7,349 nucleotides of DNA from Deltaproteobacteria bacterium (GCA_016875515.1 VGRA01000125.1:1-7349), one strand, 5' to 3'. Numbered from the stretch's first letter, positions 1-6,907 are shown. Notes: a model not told the origin generated them from the sequence alone. Numbers and translations are program-made.

Positions 1-939
1 GCCGCGCCACTCGCCGGGCACGGACCAGGTCCGCAGGGGACTGCCGTCCAGGGGCGTCCAGTCCAGGTACAGCAGCGTCACGTGCAGGTGGGGCTCCAGC
101 GAGACCCCGGCGTTTCCCAGGCGCCCGACCACCTGCCCCGCCTGCACGGCGTCCCCCACCCGTACGCCCGCCGCCGCCACGCTGCCGGGCCGAAGGTGCA
201 GGAGGTAGACGTACACCTGGCCGGCCAGCTGGATGCCCACGAAGTTGTTGACCGCCCCCGGCGGGTAGCTGCCCGGCACCTGGTCCGGCCCGTCGTCCAC
301 CACCTCCACCACGGTCCCGGGCGCCGGCGCCACCACCGGCAGGTCCCAGCACAGGTAGTCCTCGTTGCGCGCGCCAGTGCCGCGGAAGCGCACCCCGGCG
401 TCGTCCGTCACCACCAGGTCCCACGCGAAGTCGCCGTACCCGTCCTCCTCGGCGTGGTAGCCCCCGTTGCCCATGATGACGTGCGCGGGCACCTGCAATG
501 GGCTGCGGTGGAGGAAGCGCCCCGTGCCGCGCATGAAGTCACGGAACGCCGGCACCTCCGGGGGCAGCGGCACCGGCTCGCGGCTCCAGACCAGGTCCCC
601 GGGGACGATGCGCAGCGACGCGTCCCGCGGGAACGGCCCCTCCAGGGACGGCACCGCGAGCAGCTCGTAGGACTGCTCCCGCGGGTGCCACCAGCGCTCG
701 GTGGTCCAGGTGTGCACCGGCTCGCCCACCAGCACGTCACCGTTCCGCAGCGCCACGCGAACGCCCATCCGCCCGGACCCGTGGACCTCCCCGGCATCCG
801 GCGCGGGTGACGGCCCCTTCGCCGCCGGCGTACAGGCGCACACGAGACCGACCGCGCATGCCACCACGGCGGCAGACGGTCCTTCTCGCGGGGCGCGGGG
901 CTGCGGACCCTGCGCGGGGCGACTGGCAGCAAGGCTCAC
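1..939 (-). CDS. M23-family (LytM/lysostaphin-like) peptidase-domain lipoprotein, partial (3' end beyond window)
   Basis: Probable cell-envelope metallopeptidase acting on peptidoglycan cross-links, or a catalytically modified relative. The frame is open from a GTG at 937-939 to the left edge (313 codons visible), so the C-terminus is missing. Residues 1-36 form a signal peptide: Arg-containing n-region, hydrophobic AAVVACAVGLVCAC, and a plausible lipobox V-C-A-C with acylated Cys36. Residues 37-55 are a Pro/Ala-rich linker. The M23 fold runs from about residue 156. GNGGYH (His162) and FAWD (Asp174) match the first zinc-ligand motif, although HxxxD could also be read as His162-Asp166. APAPGTVVEVVDDG is the typical beta-strand and turn. 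GDAVQAGQVVGRLGNAG precedes PHLHVTL, the HxH motif (His284, His286). All metal ligands seem present. The start overlaps the stop of the preceding small gene by GTGA, so the two are probably translationally coupled. The substrate cannot be told from the sequence. Confidence 0.9.
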   Translation of the reverse strand, partial: MSLAASRPAQGPQPRAPREGPSAAVVACAVGLVCACTPAAKGPSPAPDAGEVHGSGRMGVRVALRNGDVLVGEPVHTWTTERWWHPREQSYELLAVPSLEGPFPRDASLRIVPGDLVWSREPVPLPPEVPAFRDFMRGTGRFLHRSPLQVPAHVIMGNGGYHAEEDGYGDFAWDLVVTDDAGVRFRGTGARNEDYLCWDLPVVAPAPGTVVEVVDDGPDQVPGSYPPGAVNNFVGIQLAGQVYVYLLHLRPGSVAAAGVRVGDAVQAGQVVGRLGNAGVSLEPHLHVTLLYLDWTPLDGSPLRTWSVPGEWRG

Positions 940-1172
940 CGGCACGTGTCGTCCTGGTACCCCCAGCCCGTCCCGGTGTTGACCGGCCCGAGGAGGGACG
1001 AGGACAGGTCGTGGTGCAGGACCAGGTCGGTGCACACGTCACACCCGTTGAACGTGCTGAGCAGCCGCCCGAAGCGCTGCTGCAGCACCTGCACGAACGG
1101 CCCCTCGGTGCAGGCGCCGCCGGTCGCCACTGCCACGGCCACCGCGAAGGCGCTCGTCCTCGCCCGCCCCAT
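936..1172 (-). CDS. Small secreted Cys-containing protein, function unknown
   Basis: A 78-residue product that I do not recognise. The ATG at 1170-1172 is chosen because GGGAGGAG lies about 5-8 nt upstream; an extension to 1283 is possible in frame but would give a Pro/Gly-rich leader. Residues 1-20 (MGRARTSAFAVAVAVATGGA) look like a Sec signal peptide, cleaved near Ala20 or, less likely, lipidated at Cys21, since the -3 position is Gly rather than Leu. The mature part is about 58 residues with Cys21, the pair C44-D-V-C47 and Cys77 as the penultimate residue. That is an even number of cysteines and would suit two disulfides. It ends in GTGWGYQDDTCR. Its TGA overlaps the GTG of the M23-domain lipoprotein, so the two are probably co-expressed in the envelope. 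It lies downstream of the terminator of the TSP3 gene, so it should have its own promoter within about 1173-1230, where I see no clear -35/-10. Confidence 0.65.
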   Translation of the reverse strand: MGRARTSAFAVAVAVATGGACTEGPFVQVLQQRFGRLLSTFNGCDVCTDLVLHHDLSSSLLGPVNTGTGWGYQDDTCR

Positions 1173-1215
1173 GTTCGCTCCTCCCGGAAGGACCACCCCG
1201 CTCCCGACAAGGGTA

Positions 1216-1227
1216 CCCCCCGGGGGG
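1216..1227. repeat. Perfect 12-bp C6G6 palindrome
   Basis: CCCCCCGGGGGG lies in the 126-bp spacer between the small secreted protein and the TSP3 gene, beside a GGGTACCC palindrome that overlaps it on the left. Function is unknown. It may be an incidental G/C-rich structure or part of a second hairpin next to the terminator. The rest of the spacer (1173-1298) shows no other recognisable site. Confidence 0.35.
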
Positions 1228-1230
1228 CCC

Positions 1231-1269
1231 AAACGAAACGGGCCCCCACCCGCTGGAGGTGGGAGCCCG
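1231..1269 (-). terminator. Probable intrinsic terminator after the TSP3/MYXO-CTERM gene
   Basis: On the minus strand the arms CGGGCTCCCACC and GGTGGGGGCCCG pair over 12 bp with one mismatch around a 7-nt loop, and are followed directly by TTTCGTTT. The stem begins about 30 nt after the stop codon of the MYXO-CTERM frame. This supports that stop as the natural gene end and separates the OmpA/TSP3 unit from the secreted-peptide/M23 unit. The U-tract is interrupted, so termination may be partial. Confidence 0.6.
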
Positions 1270-1298
1270 CGTCGCGGCGTCACGCCGGGAGGTGCCGA

Positions 1299-3611
1299 CT
1301 ACCGGCGGCGGCGGGACATCCCCGCCAGCACCAGCAGCGCCAGCCACCCGAGGCCCGGGCCGCCGGGCAGCGCCGAGCAGCCGAGGCCGCCGCCGCCGGC
1401 GAGACGCAGGTTCACGTCCACGTCGCGGAAGTCGGGGATGCCATCCGCGTCCACGTCCACCGGGGGGCGTCCGCGGGACCACGCTCCGCGTCGTCGCTGA
1501 GCCCGTCGTTGTCCGAGTCCAGGTCCCGGAAGTCCGGGGTGCCGTCGCCGTCCGTGTCCACGTTGCGCTCGACGGCGTCGGTGAAGCCGCCGCCGTCCGA
1601 GTCGAGCGAGCGGTAGTCCGGCAGGGGACCGGCCGTCACGCGGACGGTGTACCGGATGACGCCCGAGTCGGCAGAGGTCTCCACCTCGTCCGCGAGCCCG
1701 TTGGTTCCGTAGGACGGACCGAGCGTTCCGCCGCTGTTGAGGGCCACGCCGCTGCCGGCCTCGAGCGCGTCCGGCAGGCCGTCGCTGGTGTTGTCGGTGT
1801 TGACCTGCTCGGCGTTGACGACGAGCGGGCAGTTGTCCTGGCTGTCCGGGACGCCGTCCCCGCCGGTGTCGCTGTCACAGATGTCGCCGAAGGAATCCCC
1901 GTCCGAGTTGGCCTGGTCCGAGTTGGCCGTGGTGAGGCAGTTGTCCGTCGCGTCCACCACCCCGTCGCTGTCCTGGCCCTCGCACGCGTCACCCGCGGAC
2001 GTCCCGCCCTTCGTGTCCGCCTGGGTGCTGTTGGATACCGTCGGGCAGTCGTCCGCCGCGTCCAGCACCCCGTCGCCGTCCGAGTCAACGTCCTGGTAGT
2101 CGGGGATGGTGTCTGCGTCGGCCATGCTCTCGGCCACCGTGTAGCCGAGCGTCCCCGAGTCCCGGGCCGTCTCTGCGCCGTCGACCAGGCCGTTGGTGCC
2201 CACTGCGCCCGTCACGCGGCTGGTGTTCACGCCAAACGCAAGCCCATGGCCGGCCTCGACCACGTCCGGAAGGGTGTCGTCGTCGGCGTCCAGGTCCAGG
2301 AAGTCCGGGTCCCCGGTGCCGTCGGTGTTCACCGGGGTGGCCGGCGTGTTCCCGGCCTCCACCGCGTCCGGGATGCCGTCGTTTTCGGCATCGAGGTCGC
2401 GGAAGTTCGGCAGCCCGTCCCCGTCCGCGTCCGCGTTGCCCTCGACGGAGTCCGGGATGCCGTCCCCGTCCGAGTCCACATCCAGGAAGTCCGGCGTGGT
2501 GTCGGCGTCCAGCGCGCTCTCGGCGAGCGTGTGGTTCGCCGTGGCGGCGTAGGTGTCCGCCGACTCCAGCGCGTTGAGCAGGCCGTTGGCCCCCACCGCC
2601 CCCACCAGCCGGTTGCTCGTCACGGTCAGCCCGGACGGGAAGGCGCCGGACTCCTGCACGTCGGAGATGCCGTCGTTGTCCGCGTCCGCGTCCGAGCTGC
2701 CCTCGACGGAGTCGTTGATGCCGTCCCCGTCCAGGTCCGGGTTGTCGTTGTCCAGCACCTTGGACGTGCCGGGCTCCAACCCCACCGTCACCTCGAGCGT
2801 CTCGCTGGACTCGATGTCCGAGTCATCCGTGGTGGTGACGGCCGCGGTGAACGAGCTCACGCCCACGGGGACCGTGAGGGTGCCGTCCCCGTTGTTGGTG
2901 ACGCCGAGGTTGACGGTGCAGGTGACAGGGCCCCCTCCACCGCGTTGGCTGCGCAGGCGGAGATGACCGTGGGCTGCGGGGAGCCGGTCAGGGCAAGGTT
3001 CAGGTCCGCGAGCAGGCCGCTCATGGAGGCGTTGCCGTTCCGGTTCTCTCCATCCACGAAGGTGAACGTGGAGGTGTAGGCCCGCAGACCCATGGACGTG
3101 CTGGAGCCGTTCGTCGTCCCGCCGGTGATGGTGTAGGTCTGGCTGGCGCCATAGGGGATGCTGGCGGTCTGCCCGGGATCGAAGATGAAGCCGAAGATCT
3201 CCACCTTGGAACCGGTGGGCTCCCGGAAGTTTAGCGCCCCGTTCAGCGTCAGGATGGTGCCATTGGACAGGTAAATCTTCAGCACGCCCGCGAGGTCGTT
3301 TCCCTGCGTGCCGCCAAACAGGCCGTTCCCGTCCGCGTCGGCCTGGAAGAACCCTGCGCGGAGGATGCCCAGGGTCGAGAATGGCTTGACGCTGTTGGCC
3401 TTGTTCGTGCCCGTTCCAATGGTGGCCAGGTACCCCGTGTCGAACAGCAGGCTGACCTGCGCGACGGCGGCCTGCCTCGCCATGCCATGCCGATCGCCGG
3501 CGCACCTGCAGGCCCGGCGGGGCCATCCCCCTTGCTGCAGGCGCCCAGCAGTGCGAGCGCGGCGCCGAGGGTTCCACGGAGCATCCGGTTCATCTGGTTG
3601 TACACGTTCAT
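1299..3611 (-). pseudogene. Thrombospondin type-3 repeat surface protein with MYXO-CTERM sorting signal, interrupted by three apparent frameshifts
   Basis: A secreted or surface-anchored protein of about 771 residues if repaired. The ATG at 3609-3611 has GGAG about 8 nt upstream. Residues 1-43 (about 3611-3484) give a signal peptide with a lipobox-like LLGAC and a collagen-like [11 protein letters not shown]. The next frame (3483 to about 2935) encodes about 183 residues beginning near [19 protein letters not shown], a beta-rich domain of unknown family. The third frame (about 2935-1466) starts with a Calx-beta-like strand pattern ([20 protein letters not shown]) and continues into many Ca-binding DxDxDG repeats. 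Canonical TSP3 DNCP/DxCD units lie at about 1790-2070. The fourth frame (about 1466-1302) finishes a repeat and ends with GCSALPGGPGLGWLALLVLA then MSRRRR and a TAG stop: Gly-Cys, one hydrophobic helix and an Arg cluster, the MYXO-CTERM signal. Each frame change fits one missing base: near 3480-3500, in G5 at 2931-2935 and in G6 at 1462-1467 (minus-strand runs). Conserved domains continue smoothly across the second and third. It lies 19 bp after the OmpA gene and is probably co-transcribed with it. Having both a lipobox and MYXO-CTERM is odd, so the first junction is the least certain. Confidence 0.82.
1470..2757 (-). repeat. Protein-coding tandem Asp-rich (TSP3-like) repeats
   Basis: In the minus-strand frame with codon first bases at 3n+1, this stretch encodes serial calcium-binding loops such as [49 protein letters not shown] and DTDGDGTPD. 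Variants of GTCCCCGTCCGAGTC recur through the plus strand. Between them lie three related segments of about 60 residues (about 2640-2455, 2253-2062 and 1753-1577), each with a (G)(A/T)NGL(L/V/A)-(E)(S/T)AD/RD-YT(V)-(A)-PD(F/Y) pattern ending in a DxDxDG loop. They read as duplicated modules within one protein. Confidence 0.8.
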
Positions 3612-3630
3612 GGTGGGTCTCCGTCCCGCC

Positions 3631-5192
3631 CTACTTCGCCGGCACCGGCTGGGCCGGCAGCGGCTGGGTGCCCTCGAGGATGTGGATCTCGACGCGCCGG
3701 TTGGCCTGGCGGCCCTCGGCGGTGTCGTTGGTGGCAATGGGCTTCTCCTGCCCGACCCCCAGCGCCTCGAAGCGCTTCGGGTCCAGGCCGCGCTTGGCGA
3801 GCCACGCCACCACGGACTTTGCGCGGCGCTCGCTGAGCCCCTTGTTGTAGGCCGGCTTGCCCTGGGTGTCGGTGTGGCCCTCCACCCGGTACCGGTTGGT
3901 GGCCGGCAGCTTGTTGATGGCCTCGAGCACCTTGGTCAGCGTGCCGTCGCTCTCCTTGGGGACGACGTCGCTGTTGGTCTTGAACTTCACCTGGTCCAGC
4001 ACCAGCTGGCCGTTGACGACGGCGCCCACCGGGCAGCCGTTCTTCTTCGGGTCCGCGTTGCGCTTGCCGGGCTCCTTCAGGCAGGCGTCCTCGCGGTCCG
4101 GCACCTCGTCGGTGTCCACGTCCTTCTTCTCGGGGCAGCCGTGGAAGCGCTTGTCCGCGTCCGGGATGCCGTCCTCGTCGCCGTCCAGCGGGCAGCCGCG
4201 CCTGGCGGACACCGGTGAGGCCACGCCGGCCACCTGCGGGCAGGCGTCCTGCCAGTCCTGGATGCCGTCTCCGTTCGCGTCCTTCACCTCGCTGGCCGGC
4301 GCCCACTCGAGCGAGGCCACCACCCGGTAGGCGGGAACGCCGAACCCCTGGTTCAGCCCCTTGGCCACGCCCAGCGCGCCGCGCCAGCCGTTGCCGCGGT
4401 AGTGGGCGCCGAGCAACGCCTCCGCCGGGGTGTTCACCTCGGAGAACTTGAAGGCCTGCGAGCCGGTGGCGCGGGTGGCGGCGTACACCTCCGGCCCCAC
4501 GAGGAGCTTCCCGTCCCGCGGCCGCACGCCCGCGGCGAACCCGGCGTTGGCCCAGCTGCCCACGGAGCCCGAGTCCAGCTGGAACTCCTGCTGCCACCAC
4601 ATGAACCCCACGCGGGCGGAGTACTCAAACGCCCCCAGTGCGCCGGCGGCCACCAGCTGCGGCCCGGCGCGGGACTTCCCGTCACTGCCGTAGGCCTCCG
4701 GGCTCCTGGTGGGCAGCCAGGCCCGCGCGCCCGCCGCGAGCGTGAAGGCCTCCCCGGCCTGTCCCAGCAGCCGCACGTCGGCCGCGAGCCGCAGGTCGCC
4801 GAGCGCCCCGGATGCAGGCGGCGAACAGGTGGTTTGCGCAATGGTCCCCTTCTGCCCCTCGGCGAACAGCACCACCGGGAGATTCACCCCCACCCGAAGC
4901 CGCTCGAAAAGCGCGAGGCTCCCGCCCACGTGCCCCGGCAGCTGGTCACGCACCCCGTAGGTGAGCGGTGCTCCCTTGGAGTCGTAGATGACGAGCGGGT
5001 TGTGCGCGTCGTCGAACACCACGCCCGCTGCCGGGCGCAGGTAGCCGCGGAAGTCCAGGTCGTCCAGCGCGAACCAGGCTGCGCCGCGCTCCGAGGGCTC
5101 GAACCGCGTCAGCGATAAGCCGGGGCTCTCCGCCTGCGCGAGCGCCGCCGTGGCGAGCAGGAGGGTGCAGCCCGCAAGAGACCGATAGACAT
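3631..5192 (-). CDS. OmpA-family envelope protein with TSP3-like linker; apparent frameshift in the signal peptide
   Basis: Outer-membrane-associated protein expected to hold peptidoglycan through its C-terminal OmpA domain. The uninterrupted frame reaches from about 5172 to the TAA at 3631-3633. No start codon occurs upstream in that frame before a stop, except a poor CTG. ATG 5190-5192 (MSIGLLR) lies in the neighbouring frame, and one added G in the GGG at 5171-5173 gives MSIGLLRGCTLLLATAALAQ, an ideal Sec signal peptide cleaved after ALA. A start at GTG 5022 would lose both the signal and the conserved RFEPSERGAAWFALDD region. After an N-terminal beta-rich, probably barrel-like part of about 270 residues come Asp-rich loops (DANGDGIQD, DGDEDGIPD, DTDEVPD) with CP-type cysteines. 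The OmpA_C domain follows: RVEGHTDTQGKPAYNKGLSE, RRAKSVVAWL, and PIATNDTAEGRQANRRVEI. It heads the unit with the TSP3 surface protein 19 bp downstream. No convincing Shine-Dalgarno precedes 5192. Confidence 0.88.
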
Positions 5193-5242
5193 GGGAGTGA
5201 GTCGTGTGGGCCGGGCCCCTAGCGCATGGGACGGCTCACATG

Positions 5243-5258
5243 AAAAAATTACCGTAAT
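5243..5258. other. AT-rich palindrome with A6/T6 tract in the spacer before the OmpA gene
   Basis: ATTACCGTAAT is an inverted repeat of two 5-bp arms about a central C (5248-5258), flanked by AAAAAA. It stands out in very GC-rich DNA, inside the 73-bp gap between the zinc-ribbon gene stop and the OmpA start. On the minus strand it reads ATTACGGTAAT then TTTTTT. It could be a protein-binding site for the OmpA operon promoter or a weak terminator of the zinc-ribbon gene. The stem is too short and AT-rich for a strong terminator. Confidence 0.3.
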
Positions 5259-5265
5259 GGGTCTG

Positions 5266-5520
5266 CTAGACACCCTCTCGAATGCTCGCACGCAGGGCCT
5301 TGAGGGCCTCGCGGCTCACCAAGTGGGCAAGCCCCCTCGCCGCCGGGGCGTGGCGACCGCAGAACCACTCGGCGTGGGGCGGGTGGCCCACGAAGCCGGG
5401 CTGCCTGGCCCGGGCGTACCAGTCCGCGTCCGCCGGGTCCTTCGCGAAGTTCACCAACTCGCCGTCTGAACCAAAGGGTTCAAACCGCTCGTCGCACACC
5501 GCGCACTCGGGAGGTCGCAT
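5266..5520 (-). CDS. Small zinc-ribbon-like protein, function unknown
   Basis: An 84-residue protein starting MRPPECAVCDERFEPFGSDG. The pairs C6-A-V-C9 and C54-G-R-H57 (in EWFCGRHAPAAR) form a CxxC...CxxH arrangement that would hold one zinc ion. Between them are GELVNFAKDP and a region rich in Trp, Pro and His (WYARARQPGFVGHPPHAEWF). The C-terminal 25 residues are a charged, Leu-rich helix (REALKALRASIREGV). ATG 5518-5520 is chosen because the first Cys pair follows at once; the same frame runs open to 6534, but that upstream part is antisense to the epimerase. GGAG is present but only one base from the ATG, too close for a normal ribosome site. It begins 19 bp from the divergent epimerase start and lies upstream of the OmpA gene on the same strand. 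I recognise the general type, a conserved small myxobacterial protein, but no function. Confidence 0.75.
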   Translation of the reverse strand: MRPPECAVCDERFEPFGSDGELVNFAKDPADADWYARARQPGFVGHPPHAEWFCGRHAPAARGLAHLVSREALKALRASIREGV

Positions 5521-5539
5521 ACTCCGGCACCCTACCCCA

Positions 5540-6664
5540 ATGCTCCCGCTCCGCCTCGACTCCCTCTCCGTGCAGCCGCTGTCCGTCCCGCTGGTGGACC
5601 CCTTCGTCATTGCCACCGGGCGCGTGGAGGCCACCCGCTCCATCCTCGTGCGCGTCGTGCTCACGCAGGGCTCGGCCCGTTGGGAAGGGCTGGGCGAGGG
5701 CAGCTGCCTGCCGCCCGTCACCCGCGAGGACCAGCCGGACGCGCTCGCCGCGGTGGAGGCGGCGCGCCCGCAGCTGGAGGACTTTCCCGTGGAGCCGGAC
5801 GACCGCGAGGGGCTGCAGCGGCTGCTGGACCTGGCGCTCCCCGGCACCCCGGTGGCCCGCTCGGGTGTGGAGATGGCCCTGCTGGACGCGCTCGCCCGCC
5901 ACGCGGGGCTCCCGCTCTGGCAGTGGCTGTCCGGACAGAGGGGGCCGGCGCCTGCCATCGAGACGGACATCACCCTGCCCATCCTGCCTCCGGCACGCAT
6001 GGCGGAGCTGGCCCGGCACTGGGCGTCCCTGGGGTTCCGCAGCTTCAAGGTGAAGGTGGGGCGGGCGCTGGACGAGGACCTGGCCGCATTGAACGCCATT
6101 GCAGGGGCCGCCCCCGGCGCCCGCCTCCGCGCGGACGCCAACTGCGGCTTCACCGCCGAGGAGGCGCTGCGGCTGGTGGCGGAGGTGGAGCGGCTGGGGT
6201 TCCAGCTGGAGTGCCTCGAGCAGCCCTGCGCCGTGGAGGACGTGGAAGGCGCCGCCCGGGTGGCCGCCGCCTGCCGCGTGCCGGTGCTGGCCGACGAGTC
6301 GGTGAAGTCGCTGTCGGAGCTCCGCTCGGTGCTCGCCGCGCGCGCCGCCACGGGGGTCAACCTGAAGGTGGCCAAGTCCGGCAGCCTGCTCGGGGCGTAC
6401 GCCATTGGCCGCGCGGCGCAGGCGGCCGGCCTGCCGCTGATGGTGGGCGGGATGGTGGAGACGCGGCTGGGGATGACGGCGGCGGCGCACCTGGTGGCCG
6501 CGCTCGGCGGGGTGGCCTTCCCGGACCTGGACACCGCGTGGCTGCTGGCCGCGGATCCCTTCGAGGGGGGCTACGCCGCCGAGGGCCCCCGCTACCTGCT
6601 GCCGGATGTGCCGGGGTTGGGGGTCAGGTTGCCATCAGGAACAACAATGGGCATACTTTTGTAG
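5540..6664 (+). CDS. Dipeptide epimerase (enolase superfamily; probable L-Ala-D/L-Glu epimerase)
   Basis: A cytoplasmic Mg-dependent enzyme of 374 residues. Known members invert the C-terminal residue of L-Ala-D-Glu released from murein so that it can be recycled. The N-terminal capping domain (about 1-120) has VDPFVIATGRVEATRSILVR and WEGLGEGSCLPP. The barrel carries SFKVKVG with the KxK acid/base Lys172, RADANCGF (Asp199), LEQP (Glu227) and ADES (Asp252) as the three metal ligands, and NLKVAKSG with the opposite base Lys276. FPDLDT near 328-332 supplies the DxD motif (Asp329, Asp331) that in dipeptide epimerases holds the substrate ammonium group, and it favours this function over muconate or o-succinylbenzoate enzymes. 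Exact dipeptide specificity varies in this family and cannot be fixed here. ATG 5540 fits the family N-terminus; the open frame upstream to 5282 is antisense to the zinc-ribbon gene. No Shine-Dalgarno is visible. The last 13 residues (VRLPSGTTMGILL) lie in the promoter of the next operon and look like a read-on tail. Confidence 0.93.
   Translation: MLPLRLDSLSVQPLSVPLVDPFVIATGRVEATRSILVRVVLTQGSARWEGLGEGSCLPPVTREDQPDALAAVEAARPQLEDFPVEPDDREGLQRLLDLALPGTPVARSGVEMALLDALARHAGLPLWQWLSGQRGPAPAIETDITLPILPPARMAELARHWASLGFRSFKVKVGRALDEDLAALNAIAGAAPGARLRADANCGFTAEEALRLVAEVERLGFQLECLEQPCAVEDVEGAARVAAACRVPVLADESVKSLSELRSVLAARAATGVNLKVAKSGSLLGAYAIGRAAQAAGLPLMVGGMVETRLGMTAAAHLVAALGGVAFPDLDTAWLLAADPFEGGYAAEGPRYLLPDVPGLGVRLPSGTTMGILL
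6629..6657 (+). promoter_or_regulatory. Sigma70-type promoter of the toxin-antitoxin operon
   Basis: TTGCCA (5 of 6 matches to TTGACA) is separated by exactly 17 nt from CATACT (4 of 6 to TATAAT). It lies inside the last codons of the epimerase gene, 26 nt before the antitoxin GTG. The local drop in G+C supports a promoter. It would give the toxin-antitoxin pair its own transcript, independent of epimerase expression. Confidence 0.55.
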
Positions 6665-6672
6665 AACTTTTG
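6655..6672 (+). repeat. Direct repeat ACTTTTG, possible antitoxin operator
   Basis: ACTTTTG occurs at 6655-6661 and 6666-6672, 11 bp apart, one helical turn. The first copy overlaps the -10 box and the second touches the ribosome-binding site GGAGG (6672-6676). The position suits autorepression by the AbrB-type antitoxin, as is general for type II toxin-antitoxin operons. Whether this antitoxin binds here is inference. Confidence 0.4.
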
Positions 6673-6682
6673 GAGGACTTCC

Positions 6683-6907
6683 GTGGTCAAGAACCTGTCC
6701 GCCGTGGGAAACAGCCTGGGGCTCATCATCGAGAAGCCCATTCTCGAGCTGCTCAAGATCGACAAGGACACTCCGCTCGAGGTCACCACGGATGGGCGCT
6801 CCCTCATCATCACGCCCACGGGGGTCGCCCGGAAGGACCGCCTCAAGGCCATCAGTGAGCGGTTGATGGACGAACATGCGGAAACGTTCAGGAAGCTCGC
6901 CAAGTGA
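6683..6907 (+). CDS. AbrB/MazE-family antitoxin of a Doc-type toxin-antitoxin pair
   Basis: A 74-residue antitoxin that should neutralise the adjoining Doc toxin and bind the operon promoter. The GTG start at 6683 has GGAGG six bases upstream (6672-6676). Residues 3-45 are a complete SpoVT/AbrB swapped-hairpin DNA-binding domain: the first half NLSAVGNSLGLIIEKPILEL carries the conserved GNSLG turn, and the second half DTPLEVTTDGRSLIITP closes it. Residues 46-74 (ending MDEHAETFRKLAK) are a charged helical tail, expected to be disordered until it wraps the toxin. The canonical Doc partner is Phd, so this is the alternative AbrB-type pairing. The TGA overlaps the toxin's GTG by 4 nt. The gene lies 18 bp after the epimerase stop but has its own promoter. 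Confidence 0.93.
   Translation: MVKNLSAVGNSLGLIIEKPILELLKIDKDTPLEVTTDGRSLIITPTGVARKDRLKAISERLMDEHAETFRKLAK

Noticed and set aside
82..810. 242-codon plus-strand frame over the M23 gene
   Set aside because: The opposite strand encodes a full M23 domain with a signal peptide; the plus frame shows only Arg/Pro/His-rich shadow sequence.
1412..2757. CRISPR-like or satellite repeat array
   Set aside because: The repeats are irregular in spacing, keep a codon phase and encode DxDxDG loops, so they are protein repeats.
1462..2935. Programmed -1 ribosomal frameshifting at the G/C runs
   Set aside because: The codons do not fit an X XXY YYZ heptamer with proper A-site re-pairing, and needing three shifts in one gene is implausible.
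1259..3079. 606-codon plus-strand open frame rich in VRV/GV repeats
   Set aside because: It is the antisense shadow of the Asp-rich repeat gene: the periodic V-R-V pattern mirrors GAC/GAT-rich codons and no domain is recognisable.
3608..4600. 330-codon minus-strand Arg/Gly-rich frame
   Set aside because: It is an out-of-frame reading of the OmpA gene with no domain.
5282..5539. N-terminal extension of the epimerase frame to 5282
   Set aside because: It is antisense to the zinc-ribbon gene, and the enolase-superfamily N-terminus begins at 5540.
5521..6534. Minus-strand Ser/Arg-rich extension of the zinc-ribbon frame
   Set aside because: Low-complexity translation opposite the epimerase; the CxxC protein begins at the ATG at 5520.
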